Assembly (NCBI GenBank): GCA_023401925.1 | Contig: JAEXDA010000006.1 | Coordinates: 1 to 64,000 of the forward strand | DNA from: Bacillota bacterium | GTDB taxonomy: Bacteria > Bacillota > UBA4882 > UBA8346 | Length of the DNA stretch: 64,000 bases | Direction of reading: 5' to 3' | In this document: positions 26,103 through 35,324 of the stretch, one piece after another | Position numbering within the stretch: position 1 is the stretch's first letter | Layout: the number at the start of each line of letters is the position of its first letter | The notes under the pieces: model-generated | What the model was told of the DNA's origin: nothing | Databases searched by the model: none | The model's input: the letters and a program-made list of their open reading frames with translations, nothing else | Position numbers and translations under genes: made by a program

Positions 26103-26738
26103 TTAGAAAAAAACCAGCTTAAATGGTTTTTTCTTAGTATTTATTAGTGCCTTAGCCATATCTCCATTAACATCTCTTTGCATGGCTGGTGTAACATGTC
26201 CATAAATGTCGCCGGTTGTCATAATACTTGCATGTGCCGCTCTAGTTTGGGCATGTTTTAGGCTCCAACCACGCTTTAACATGATTGTTATACAGGTCGT
26301 AAATCGTGAAAGCGCATTTTGGGGACATCGGCACGGGCAATTAATTGATTATAATGGTTCCTTAAAGTTGTTTCTTTGACTGGATTACCATTGTATGATG
26401 CAAAAACCAAATCATTGTTGGAATATTCTTTTCCATAAGCTAATTTCTCTGCTGCTCTCTATTTAAACTCCCTTTCGAAATAGGGAACCATCCAAGGTTC
26501 GAGTTCTAAAAGTTGACGATTTTCATTGGTTTTTGTATCTTTAAATTCAGCCGAATAGCCTTATTTTCTGACTGATTGCCGAATGGAGGCCGTTAAGGCT
26601 TTTAAATCAACATCTTGCTTACGTAGACCCCCTAATTCCCCTTGACGTTTAGAATAAAATATTGCCAGCAAATACAAAAAATAAAATCTATCGTAGAATG
26701 CGACGTCTAAAAATCGTTGGGCTTCTTCCTCGGTCCAT
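26103..26738 (-). pseudogene. tyrosine recombinase (phage-type integrase), decayed
   Basis: The reverse strand reads the catalytic domain: TWTEEEAQRFLDVAFYDR, FYSKRQGELGGLRKQDVDLK, a stop, FKDTKTNENRQLLELEPW, a second stop, SNNDLVFASYNGNPVKETTLRNHY, KMRFHDLR. Then a 4-base deletion removes the histidine of the RH motif, and a shifted frame continues TCITIMLKRGWSLKHAQTRA and GDIYGHVTPAMQRDV. The N-terminal arm- and core-binding parts are lost; the IS5 fragment abuts there. It was presumably the integrase of an element that used the tRNA-Pro site. Confidence 0.85.
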
Positions 26739-27200
26739 GTTGTGCCTTATATTTTGGAACTTTTGGAAAGTTTAAATAGTGGGACCGGTTTAAGTTCTTG
26801 GCTATTCCACGATATGATACTTTAGAATAGCCGAATTGTCGCTTAACGATTAAAACTGGATGCTCCACTTTGCAACGTGTTGATGACTTGCGGTTTTCAA
26901 TCTGTTTGTCCCAATTGGTACCCTTGTAATGAGCGGTGATCTTGTTTTGAGAAGGCCGTTTGTTGATGCGAAAGCCTATTTGCCGGAGATTATTGTCTGA
27001 CTTGACATCTTCACGCTTTTCAATCCCAAGATAACCGGAATCGCCATAAACCACAACGTCATCTTTCCGGACCAGCTTTGCTGTCTCGATTATATCGTGC
27101 GCATTGGCTGAAGTTGCCGTTATGGTGTGGACATAGCCGCTGCCTGCGTCCACACCGGAATGAATTTTCATTCCGAAGTGCCACTCGTTTCCTTTTAATG
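26707..27200 (-). pseudogene. IS5 family transposase, C-terminal fragment
   Basis: From GNEWHFGMKIHSGVD onward, the frame reads the second half of an IS5 transposase: SGYVHTITATSANAHD, VYGDSGYLGIEKRED (second catalytic Asp region), GTNWDKQIENRKSSTRCKVEHPVLIVKRQFGYSKVSYRGI (catalytic Glu region), to a stop at 26707. The first half and the terminal inverted repeats are not recognisable. Its end overlaps the integrase pseudogene by about 30 bases. Confidence 0.85.
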
Positions 27201-27513
27201 AAGAGGATATACAAAGTGAAAATCTTTCAGAATAGGTATTCCGGTTTCAATTGGTCGAGTACTCGCTCCTTGCGTTAGAATAATAATTTCATAAATTCAA
27301 TTTCTATGGATTATTGCTTTGAAATTATAATGAGAATTTAGCAAAGATTGTTTACTCCCCCCAAATACATTATAATAAACTTAGCAGCTAAAAATTAAAA
27401 TAAAGCTGATGAATGTCTGAAAATAAGGCCCGGAGACAATAATAGCAATATTAACAACCCGCACGATAAAGTTTATAAATACTTGTATCCAGCGAAAAGG
27501 TCTTTTTGGAACC
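27201..27513. other. intergenic region without a gene
   Basis: About 310 AT-rich bases between the IS5 fragment and a palindrome. I see no convincing open frame. Confidence 0.4.
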
Positions 27514-27531
27514 TTTACAAAGCTTTGTAAA
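27514..27531. promoter_or_regulatory. perfect 18-bp palindrome upstream of a toxin-antitoxin pair
   Basis: TTTACAAAGCTTTGTAAA is fully self-complementary and lies 83 bases before the antitoxin start. Such sites are usual operators for antitoxin or regulator dimers. The binding protein is inferred only from proximity. Confidence 0.5.
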
Positions 27532-27614
27532 CGTAAAGTGGGTTCAGTTATTCTGCAAGACTTTAACGAGAAAGAAGCGGACCTGGTATAAAATTTATCG
27601 GAGGTAAAAGTGAT

Positions 27615-27839
27615 ATGAAAACCAAAGATCTGATTGCTGAGGTAATTTCATTGCCGGTTGAGCAGCGAGCGCTGGTTATCGATTCGTTATTAAAGAGCTT
27701 GAATCCCCCGGAATCTGAAATTGATAAGAAGTGGGCTGTGATAGCCAAAAGGCGTCTAGAACAATTACATTCGGGCGAAGTTCAATCTATTCCGGGAGAA
27801 GACGTATTTGAGCGAATATGGAGTAGGTTTTCGAAATGA
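27615..27839 (+). CDS. putative addiction module antitoxin (TIGR02574/PF09720 family)
   Basis: A protein of 74 residues with the family pattern LIAEVISLPVEQRALVIDSLLKSLNPPESEIDKKWAVIAKRRLEQLHSGEVQSIPGEDVFERI. Such proteins neutralise RelE/ParE toxins encoded directly behind them. GGAGG lies upstream of the ATG, and the stop overlaps the toxin start (ATGA). A fragment of a sister gene is seen at 24571. Confidence 0.88.
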   Translation: MKTKDLIAEVISLPVEQRALVIDSLLKSLNPPESEIDKKWAVIAKRRLEQLHSGEVQSIPGEDVFERIWSRFSK

Positions 27840-28122
27840 AATACTCGTTTCATCCAGAAGCAGAAAAAGAATTTGATGAAGCCATTGATTATTTCCAAGA
27901 CATAGAAGCGGGTTTGGGTTATGACTTTGCAGTTGAGGTCTACCTGGCCGTTGAGAGAACCACGGCTTTTCCAAAGGCTTGGCCAATATTAGAAGGAAAC
28001 ATCCGCAGATGTTTGGTCAGCAGGTTTCCATATGGGATCTTATATTCCGAGGAGAAAGTATCTTCATTGTGGCCGTTATGCACTTGCATAGGGATCCGGA
28101 ATATTGGAGCGACAGACTATAG
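27836..28122 (+). pseudogene. RelE/ParE family toxin, frameshifted near its end
   Basis: The first 74 residues are a normal RelE/ParE toxin (YSFHPEAEKEFDEAIDYFQDIEAGLGYDFAVEV, FPYGILYSEEK). A missing base near 28058 then throws the frame off. The shifted frame reads IFIVAVMHLHRDPEYWSDRL to a stop at 28122, the exact family C-terminus including the active-site HLHRDPEYW. In the unshifted frame the protein runs to 28171 with a nonsense tail. The antitoxin next to it is intact, so the toxin was probably lost first, or the base call is wrong. Confidence 0.8.
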
Positions 28123-28227
28123 CGTTTATATTGTTTCAATCACGTCCAGAAAAGATTTTCCAGAACTTTAACGTTTCCCACTATTTTTTGGTAAACATGA
28201 TCAGCTAAATCCATGCGGTCATTCATT

Positions 28228-28335
28228 TGAGAATTTAATTAGAAAATATGGTACCGGGCCAGGTTCAAATCCTGTCGCCCCGACCATTAAAAAATATTGA
28301 ATTGACGGTCCTTTTGGCCGTCAATTTTTTTGCGT
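28228..28335 (+). repeat. tRNA-Pro-3'-end repeat, copy D, with terminator
   Basis: The tRNA end at 28260-28286 has the standard tRNA-Pro acceptor strand (CCTGTCGCCCCGACCA). It is followed by a strong terminator, TTGACGGTCC-TTTT-GGCCGTCAA with seven T (28301-28330). The left arm is shorter than in the other copies. Confidence 0.8.
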
Positions 28336-28678
28336 ATTTTAAACCCCCGGCTAAGCCGAGGGTTCCCAAAAGGCTATGCCGATGAGTAGAAAAAAGGAAT
28401 CCCCTCTTGCTATGGGGTTCGCCAACCGCATAAAAAGCAAAGGGGAGGGGGATATCCAAAGGAAGTTTTGTATATCCTTGTTTTTTCTAAACATAGGGCT
28501 CGAGTTTATAAAAAAAGAGCAATTAAGCAGCTTATTGACATCTATCGGATGAAGATTTATTATCTTACTAAAAGAATCGTTTCATTGTTTGCTAAATTAA
28601 CAAATAAATCCCGTTACCCTTAACGAAAAAGAATAATGAACTTGAAGGGTAAAAATAAATGCAGTGGGAGGATGTTTG
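28336..28678. other. non-coding region with an IS200/IS605-end-like hairpin
   Basis: At 28342-28364, AACCCCCGGC pairs with GCCGAGGGTT (one mismatch) around TAA, the type of hairpin seen at ends of IS200/IS605 elements. No tnpA or tnpB is present. The remaining bases up to the mannose-6-phosphate isomerase gene show no gene; its Shine-Dalgarno GGGAGGA is at 28666-28672. Confidence 0.45.
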
Positions 28679-29803
28679 ATGGAGAAGTACCTAATAAATT
28701 TTAATACCCATAAACAGCGACAGGTACTTAAATTATCTTCCACCAGGGTGCGGCGTACATATTTTGGAGGGGCTGCAATAGAAGAATGGCAGGGGATAGA
28801 TCATCCGGAAGATGGTGAACTGCCTGAAGTGTGGCTTGCGTCAACAGTCCAGGCAAGAAATCCTGGAATGGAAGATATTAAAAACGAGGGATTAAGTAAA
28901 GTCTTAATAGATAATGAAGACCAATTGTTGTTAAAAGATGTGATTGAAGAGGATCCCGCGTTTTTTTTAGGCGAGGAGCATTATAAAAAGTACGGATGCA
29001 GTCCGGCGGTATTGGCCAAAATAATTGATTCTTTGAACCGTCTGACTCTTCAGGTTCATCCGGATAAGGAATATGCAAAGAAGATCCTACAGTCCGATTA
29101 CGGGAAAACAGAAGCTTGGTATATTCTTGGAGGCCGGCGAGTCAAGGGGGAAGAACCTTATGTGCTGTTGGGGTTCAAACCGGGAATTACTCGGGAAATC
29201 TGGAAGGAGATGTTCGATACTCAGAATATAAAAGCCATGATGGAATCACTCCATAAAATATATGTAAAACCGGGTGAGGTTTATTTTATAGAAGGTGGAA
29301 TACCTCATGCAATAGGCTCGGGCTGTTTTTTGATAGAAATCCAGGAACCTACAGACTATACCATGAGAGTAGAACGGATGTCCCCGGAAGGAAATGTTAT
29401 ACCTGACCAACTCTGCCATCAGGGAGTAGGCTTTGATAGGATGCTTGACTGTTTTCATTATGACGGGCTGACCTTGGAAGAGACTTTAAGCAAATGGAAA
29501 ATAGCACCTGAGATCATAATAGAAAATAGTGAAGCAAAGGATATGGTGCTCATTGGTGGGAAAACCACCGATTTGTTTCAGATGCGGAATATTTTAGTAA
29601 GTGGAAGTTATGAATGTGGACTGGGAGGTTCCTTTATTATAGCTGTTGTAGTCTCCGGTAAGGGGATATTGGAACATGATGAGGGTAAGGTAGAAATAGA
29701 AAAGTCTAACATACTTTTTATACCTGCTGCATTGGTAAAAGTAACATGGAAGGCTGGGAAGGATTCAAACCTGAATATTGTGCTTTGCCATCCTCCAAAA
29801 TGA
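28679..29803 (+). CDS. manA: class I mannose-6-phosphate isomerase
   Basis: A protein of 374 residues of the cupin-type phosphomannose isomerase family, which interconverts fructose-6-phosphate and mannose-6-phosphate with a bound zinc. The metal-site motifs are visible: LTLQVHPDKEYA, KTEAWYIL, and GGIPHAIGSGCFLIEIQEPTDYTMRV. Length is within the family range. ATG 28679 lies 6 bases after GGGAGGA; the GTG at 28664 is too close to it. It is a monocistronic gene, convergent with the AraC-type regulator gene. Confidence 0.88.
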   Translation: MEKYLINFNTHKQRQVLKLSSTRVRRTYFGGAAIEEWQGIDHPEDGELPEVWLASTVQARNPGMEDIKNEGLSKVLIDNEDQLLLKDVIEEDPAFFLGEEHYKKYGCSPAVLAKIIDSLNRLTLQVHPDKEYAKKILQSDYGKTEAWYILGGRRVKGEEPYVLLGFKPGITREIWKEMFDTQNIKAMMESLHKIYVKPGEVYFIEGGIPHAIGSGCFLIEIQEPTDYTMRVERMSPEGNVIPDQLCHQGVGFDRMLDCFHYDGLTLEETLSKWKIAPEIIIENSEAKDMVLIGGKTTDLFQMRNILVSGSYECGLGGSFIIAVVVSGKGILEHDEGKVEIEKSNILFIPAALVKVTWKAGKDSNLNIVLCHPPK

Positions 29804-29865
29804 TTGCTTCTGGAGGAGTCCTGGACAAGGCTGCCGGAATTCCTGCCACAAGAACTAATCTTGGT

Positions 29866-31374
29866 TTAGTGGAAAAATATTTTGCTATATTCGGAAGGGG
29901 TCTTGCCAACGATTTTTTTGAAAACTTTTCCAAAGTAGCTGCAATCAGAATAGCCCACCATGCTGCAGACGATATTAACATTATAGTTCGGGTTCCGCAA
30001 TAGTTCTTTGGCTTTATTAAGTCGCATCATTTCCAGGTAATCGCTAAAGTTTTGACCGGTATCTTCTTTAAAAAGCTTCGAGAAATAACTTTTATCCAAA
30101 TGAACTTGATTTGCGACCATGCTGAGCGAAATATTTTGGCTATAATGACAATTGATATATTCGATAGCTTCTAAAATTTGTGAACAGTATTTTTCTTTAT
30201 AAAGTTTAGTGGTATAGTCATGAATTTCATCTAAAATTTGATTGAATAACCCTGCCAATTCCTTATAAGAGCCTGCATTCTCAATGTCTTTAAAATAATC
30301 GAATTTTTTACGGTTAATTTCTTCCGAAAAATAGCCGATTTCGGTTATTTTATGAATGATGAAATAACAGATTTCCACCAGGAGATTTTTCAAAACATAG
30401 GGATCGATGAAGGCTTCTTTAGAACATTGAGTGTCCAATAAGAGGTCGATGTTTTGCTGAAGCGTATTAAAGTCCAATTCTTCGATTGCCGGATTTAATT
30501 CAGATAAATTGTAGTTTACTGTGATGGACATATTTGGGATTTCTTTTTCCCATAAAACCTGATTGATTTCATAATAAAAACAACAAGTAGTTTTAGTCAA
30601 TAATTTTCCCCAAGCTTGAATTAAATTATTTACATCACTGCAAGGATCACCAAAGATCAACCATGAATTGACTAACAATTGTTGATTGAGGGTTTTAATT
30701 ATGAGGGTGCCTAGATTTTTAAGGTATTCGGAATTGGTTTCATGGTCATTGAGAATGCCCACCAACAGAGTATCATTGTAAAAAAAAGTACCACCACAGT
30801 CATTGTCGCCAAGTATCTTCTCTATGCTTTTCATAACAGCAGACTTCCATAAATCGTCGTCTTTATCAGCAGTTTTGAAGTGGAAAACCATTGCAAATAG
30901 CCTTAAAATCCGGTTGGATAATGCTGTTTTATGTTTGACAAGCTCTTCTGCTATTTCGAGAGGGGAATTCTCTCTTGAGCATAATAAGTTTTTTAGAAAT
31001 TTTTCATGCTGTTTATAGGCGGACTGCTTATTGAGAGATTGTTTATCAGGAGTATTTAGGGTTATTGCCGAAGCTGCTTTTTTAAGGACATCAAGTAAGA
31101 TGTCGATATCCATTTTTGGTTTAAGAATATAATCGAAAGCCCCCATTCGTAATGTCTCCCGGACATATTGAAAGTCATCGTAACTGCTGAGAATAACCAC
31201 TTGAATCCAAGGATAAATTTTTTTGATTACTTTAGTTAACTCGACACCATCCATTACGGGCATTTTAATATCAGTAACGACGAGGTCAGGGTTTAATTCT
31301 GCCATTAAATTTAAAATCAGTATTTCGTACGGTTCATGATTGTATTTATTGTAAAAACGGCCCTTAATCATCAA
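29866..31374 (-). CDS. YesN-like AraC-type response regulator, N-terminally truncated
   Basis: A protein of 502 residues. The receiver domain retains the phospho-acceptor segment (LNPDLVVTDIKMPVMDGVEL) and LKPKMDID, but the first 40 or so residues, which carry the acidic pocket of every receiver, are replaced by unrelated sequence. A middle region of about 250 residues and a C-terminal AraC helix-turn-helix pair (ILEAIEYINCHYSQNISLSMVANQVHLDKSYFSKLFKEDTGQNF ... YSDCSYFGKVFKKIVGKTPSEY) are intact. Such regulators pair with a sensor kinase to control sugar uptake; no kinase is adjacent. A transposase fragment lies just upstream, which probably caused the truncation. Confidence 0.8.
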   Translation of the reverse strand: MMIKGRFYNKYNHEPYEILILNLMAELNPDLVVTDIKMPVMDGVELTKVIKKIYPWIQVVILSSYDDFQYVRETLRMGAFDYILKPKMDIDILLDVLKKAASAITLNTPDKQSLNKQSAYKQHEKFLKNLLCSRENSPLEIAEELVKHKTALSNRILRLFAMVFHFKTADKDDDLWKSAVMKSIEKILGDNDCGGTFFYNDTLLVGILNDHETNSEYLKNLGTLIIKTLNQQLLVNSWLIFGDPCSDVNNLIQAWGKLLTKTTCCFYYEINQVLWEKEIPNMSITVNYNLSELNPAIEELDFNTLQQNIDLLLDTQCSKEAFIDPYVLKNLLVEICYFIIHKITEIGYFSEEINRKKFDYFKDIENAGSYKELAGLFNQILDEIHDYTTKLYKEKYCSQILEAIEYINCHYSQNISLSMVANQVHLDKSYFSKLFKEDTGQNFSDYLEMMRLNKAKELLRNPNYNVNIVCSMVGYSDCSYFGKVFKKIVGKTPSEYSKIFFH

Positions 31375-31493
31375 AGATGCAGGGGCATTCTCTATTTTTG
31401 GTTTGTCAAGAAATCTGTTCTAGAATTTCAGATTGATAGTTACTTTACTTGATATTGGAACTATGGTGGCTAGAATGTTTCCATATAAATATT

Positions 31494-32088
31494 TTACTGG
31501 CGAAAAAAAGTGCCAACATCTATTTCTAACGCACATTTCGTACCCTCGATCAACCAAAAGCGTTTATTTTTACTGAACCCATAGTCCACCAGAGTTTGGG
31601 CCGAATCGTCATAATCGCCGAAAACCACCATGGAGGTGGTATCGGCATGACAACACCGAGAGTGCAACGGATAGACTTGAAGAAGGTTCAGCAAAGTCGT
31701 TCCATACAGTGGATGAACTCACTATCTTTCAAGCGTTCTAAAGCTGGTGCCAGGCAATCATCGTTAAAATTGTCGGCGCTCATGCCGATCTTCCGAATAG
31801 AAGCCCCAGATCCTGGTGTTTATAGTAGGAGCGCACTTTATACAGGGTGCGACGTTCACAGAAAAAAGAAATGATTAAAGCGGTCACCAGTCCGCTGGGA
31901 GAAACTTTCCATTGTTTAGGGTCCCAGTGGACCCGGTCGTCAATGACTTCAATGATTTTAAGCTCGTCGATGAGGGCCCGCATAAGTCGTCCCGGTCCAG
32001 GTTGGATGATATCGAAGGCCATGTCCCGCTCCTTGATTTTGATGCATAGACTTTCAACATAAAAATCCCTCAACCATCGTGGTCTCAA
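31494..32088 (-). pseudogene. IS1634 family transposase fragment (DUF4277 N-terminus)
   Basis: From about 32015 the reverse strand reads LMRALIDELKIIEVIDDRVHWDPKQWKVSPSGLVTALIISFFCERRTLYKVRSYYKHQDLGLLFGRSA, the DUF4277 start of IS1634-type transposases. After a frameshift another frame gives LLNLLQVYPLHSRCCHADTTSMVVFGDYDD, including the HADTTS motif with the first catalytic Asp. About two thirds of the protein is missing. Confidence 0.8.
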
Positions 32089-32681
32089 TGATTTTCATTA
32101 GTATGATTCGATCGTTTTGATCAAATTAATGATTTGATGAAAAAATGTTTTGCGATATGGTTTTGAATTATGGGATGGGTTATAAAATCAATGATGGCAT
32201 GGAGAATTACTTGCGGAATGATAAAGAGGGGATACCCCTTTTTGGAATTACCATGAAGCAATTTATCATGATTTTATGATGTTAACCGGCAAAAATCATC
32301 AACGATACTTGCAGGAAAGGATCGTTTGGGCTTGGATCGGGTGCGTATTGAGAGATTAATGGTACTTTATCGATGAGATCTACTTTGGTCAAAATAAATG
32401 CTTCTTTTTTTGTTTGGGATAATGAGCAAATCCTTACAGCCTTAATCTTCTCTCTTACCATGTAATTATTCGGAGGGTATTCTAGGGGTCTTTACGGATA
32501 TTCTTAGCAGCGTTTATCAAAGAGGGATGGTTGAATAATTGCTGAGTTCAGGACCCTTTGAAGCGCTTACGCGGCATCGGAATTTTCCAGGAATTGTTGC
32601 AGAATATATTGTAGAAGTCACATTTTGGCTTTATGCAAATATAATGATTTTATAAGTTATATCTTGAAGGGAAGCACGTTC
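32089..32681. other. intergenic region without a gene
   Basis: Nearly 600 bases with no supportable coding sequence on either strand. It lies between an IS1634 fragment and the DUF2935 gene and is probably decayed sequence. Confidence 0.45.
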
Positions 32682-33101
32682 ATGCAGTTTTATTATGGAG
32701 AGAAAAACCTATCCAGGGTCCTAGACGAGATAGAATTCTGGAAGCGGCAAGAAGCAGAGCATACAATCGTTATTGGCCAAATAGCCAATAATCTGGAATC
32801 AGACTTTGTCTGTCAATTACAACAGTTTGAGCAAGTTTTTCAACAAGCGGAAGGAACGGCTGTAAAATATATAGAGATAATTATCAGATCGAAGGGTAAT
32901 GTAAGCTTTACCATTCAGCAGCAAATTATGCAGTTGATCAGCTTCGCGCTTTGTCAGAGCCAGCAATTCATTATGCTGCTCGATCAAATTTTATCTGAAA
33001 GCCAAGCGATACGAAACAATACTGTGGCTCGGGTGGTTATCAATCATATCCGCCGTGAATCGGAATATTTTATTGGAATAGCACAGATAGCCTTGTCGTA
33101 G
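32682..33101 (+). CDS. DUF2935 domain protein
   Basis: A protein of 139 residues matching the DUF2935 family of helical-bundle proteins (NLSRVLDEIEFWKRQEAEHTIVIGQI, VVINHIRRESEYFIGIAQ). His and Glu residues in EFWKRQEAEH and HIRRESEYF suggest a four-helix metal site as in ferritin-like or hemerythrin-like folds; only one of the usual two domains is present. Function is unknown, found mainly in Bacillota. ATG 32682 lies 9 bases after GAAGGGA; an upstream ATG at 32625 lacks a site. Confidence 0.75.
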   Translation: MQFYYGEKNLSRVLDEIEFWKRQEAEHTIVIGQIANNLESDFVCQLQQFEQVFQQAEGTAVKYIEIIIRSKGNVSFTIQQQIMQLISFALCQSQQFIMLLDQILSESQAIRNNTVARVVINHIRRESEYFIGIAQIALS

Positions 33102-33226
33102 CATGACTTATTAAATAATTTAATCCAACAAAAATATAATAGCATAAGTCCGAATCCACTTGGCGTATGTCCGGTTTTCAAGTAATGTTTTATATTTTGA
33201 AACTGTTTCTGCATCTTCAGAATTGC

Positions 33227-34633
33227 TTATGAAGCCGTAACTTGTTTACGAAGTTGCCGTCGTGCATAGAAAAAGATGATTACCTGACCGATTCCCGCCA
33301 ACGTCCAGGTGAAAGGATAGGCAGCGAAGAGCACGGACTCCGTAGGATACCAGGAAAAGATCGTAACCAACCACACTATTCGCAGCAGGCAGGCGCCTAC
33401 CAACGTGCAAAGCATAGGCGATAGGGAATAGCCCATTCCATAGGACAAACCGGGATATACATTCATGATGCCGCAGGTGAAGTAAGCAACTATTATGATA
33501 TTCAGACGCACCATTCCCAGTTTAATTACATCCGGATCGGTTGTGAAGATGTCGAGCAAAGACCTACTAAACAGCATGGTCGCCCCTCCAAGAAAAATCC
33601 AGGTAGCGAAAACCAATACCGTGCATACCTTTGCAATGGTATCGATACGTTCATACTTTTTTGCGCCTACGCTTTGGGCGGTAAAAGTTACAACTGCGCT
33701 GTAAAAGGCATTCACGGTAGTACCAATATAGTTTTCAATATTGCTTGAGGCAGCATTGGCCGCAATCATGGCGGAGCCGAAAGAATTAACGGCTGACTGA
33801 ATCAGTACATTGGAAATGGAGAACAGCAGGCCCTGCAATCCAGCAGGCAATCCAATCCGAACAAGGTCTTTTAACTTCTCTCTATCAATACTCATTTTCC
33901 GGGGTATGAAGCGTATGGCTCCGTCGTAGCGAGACAGGGAAATCAGAATCAGCAGCACTGAGAGATATTGGGATATGACCGTGGACCACGCTACGCCTTC
34001 AACGCCCAGGTGCAGAACAATCACGAAGAAAAGATTGAAACCCACGTGTAGAATGCCGGTTATAATCAAAGAATACATCGGACGATAGCAGTCACCTGCG
34101 GAGCGCATGATAGCCGCAGCGAAGGTGAATACCATGCTGGCGGGCATGCTGATGAGGTAGATTCTTATATACAGGACCGCAAGATTCAATATGTTCTCCG
34201 GTGTGCCCATCATAACTAGCAAAGGCTTGCAGAACGCGAGGCCCACGGCCATGAGAATGAGCCCGCCGATTATGCTAAAGACAATAGAAGTATGAACAGA
34301 CCGGCTCACGTCGTCTGCCTTTCCGGCGCCATAATCCCGTGCCACAACGACGCTCGTCCCTATGGACAATCCCATAAATAAGGTGATGATGAGGTTGATA
34401 AGAGCACCTGTAGCGCCTACCGCAGCCAGTGCGTCACTCCCCGAAAAGCGGCCGACGACAATCATGTCAGCGGTATTAAACAGCAACTGTAGAATGTTCA
34501 TGGCCATGATAGGCAAGGAGAAGAACAATATTTTGCCGAATAGCGGCCCGTCACCGATATCCGTATCGTGGTGTCTCTTTGAGGACAAATAGAAATATGC
34601 CTTTTTTGCAATTTTTTCAATCAATAGTGGCAT
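33227..34633 (-). CDS. MATE family multidrug efflux transporter
   Basis: A protein of 468 residues with twelve membrane helices in two MatE halves (GKILFFSLPIMAMNILQLLFNTADMIVVGRF and RIGLPAGLQGLLFSISNVLIQSAVNSFG). MATE pumps export cationic drugs in exchange for sodium ions or protons. The gene stands alone on this strand; no regulator is adjacent. Length is normal and it looks intact. Confidence 0.93.
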   Translation of the reverse strand: MPLLIEKIAKKAYFYLSSKRHHDTDIGDGPLFGKILFFSLPIMAMNILQLLFNTADMIVVGRFSGSDALAAVGATGALINLIITLFMGLSIGTSVVVARDYGAGKADDVSRSVHTSIVFSIIGGLILMAVGLAFCKPLLVMMGTPENILNLAVLYIRIYLISMPASMVFTFAAAIMRSAGDCYRPMYSLIITGILHVGFNLFFVIVLHLGVEGVAWSTVISQYLSVLLILISLSRYDGAIRFIPRKMSIDREKLKDLVRIGLPAGLQGLLFSISNVLIQSAVNSFGSAMIAANAASSNIENYIGTTVNAFYSAVVTFTAQSVGAKKYERIDTIAKVCTVLVFATWIFLGGATMLFSRSLLDIFTTDPDVIKLGMVRLNIIIVAYFTCGIMNVYPGLSYGMGYSLSPMLCTLVGACLLRIVWLVTIFSWYPTESVLFAAYPFTWTLAGIGQVIIFFYARRQLRKQVTAS

Positions 34634-34824
34634 GACATTGTGGTTCCTTGACTATGACTTAAAGCACCCTAAAATCGGAACTTTTCCCAATCATAAGAGA
34701 TTTGGATTATTTATGTTCGAAGCGCATGGCAGAATTTGAATTCGCGTCATTTTGAGTCAATCCTGACGCGCCATGAGCGTCTATTCTGTTTTAGAGGGGC
34801 GCTAGACCGCAGTGGTCGAACTTA

Positions 34825-35030
34825 CTATTTCAACCGGAGGTCAACATAGATAAATGTAGCAGAATTTGCTTGTCTTGTAAAGCAAAGCTCATCATACGCT
34901 TTGCTTTTTATATACATCGCATGCTGAGCTCTATTCCGAGCATGTTTATGGCTCCAACCACGTTTTAATATTATTGTTAAATAGGTATGCCTTAAATCAC
35001 GAAAACAAACGTCGGTGAACTTGCATGCTT
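34825..35030 (-). pseudogene. tyrosine recombinase C-terminal fragment
   Basis: The reverse strand reads RDLRHTYLTIILKRGWSHKHARNRAQHA, close to the segment seen in the integrase pseudogene at 26103 and including the RxxRH catalytic motif. No catalytic domain upstream and no tyrosine region downstream is recognisable. It is a second remnant of the same kind of integrase. Confidence 0.7.
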
Positions 35031-35127
35031 TATAATGGATGGCTTTGAGACAAGATACAAGGGGTCTATAGTATGTAAACTCCAAAACAAGTATAATAGA
35101 ATCACTAGAAAAGGAAAACACATACGC

Positions 35128-35300
35128 ATGGCCAAGCCACATGAGAAATATTATAAACATCGGGACTTAATCAGAGAACTATTAAGCGATTATGAGATCA
35201 AAAATGTCGAAAATTTAAGCAACGCCTTGAAAGACGGGGACGATTCACGATATGTTGGAAGCCGAATGGGACGAGCACCTGGTTAAGATAAAAGTGGACG
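35128..35300 (+). pseudogene. IS256 family transposase, N-terminal fragment
   Basis: The frame from ATG 35128 reads RDLIRELLSDYEIKNVENLSNALKD. After a one-base shift near 35240 it reads IHDMLEAEWDEHLV, the conserved N-terminus of IS256 transposases. It ends where the duplicated fRMsr segment begins. The catalytic part is missing. Confidence 0.78.
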
Positions 35301-35324
35301 GAAAATCTCAAGAAAGCAGTTTAT

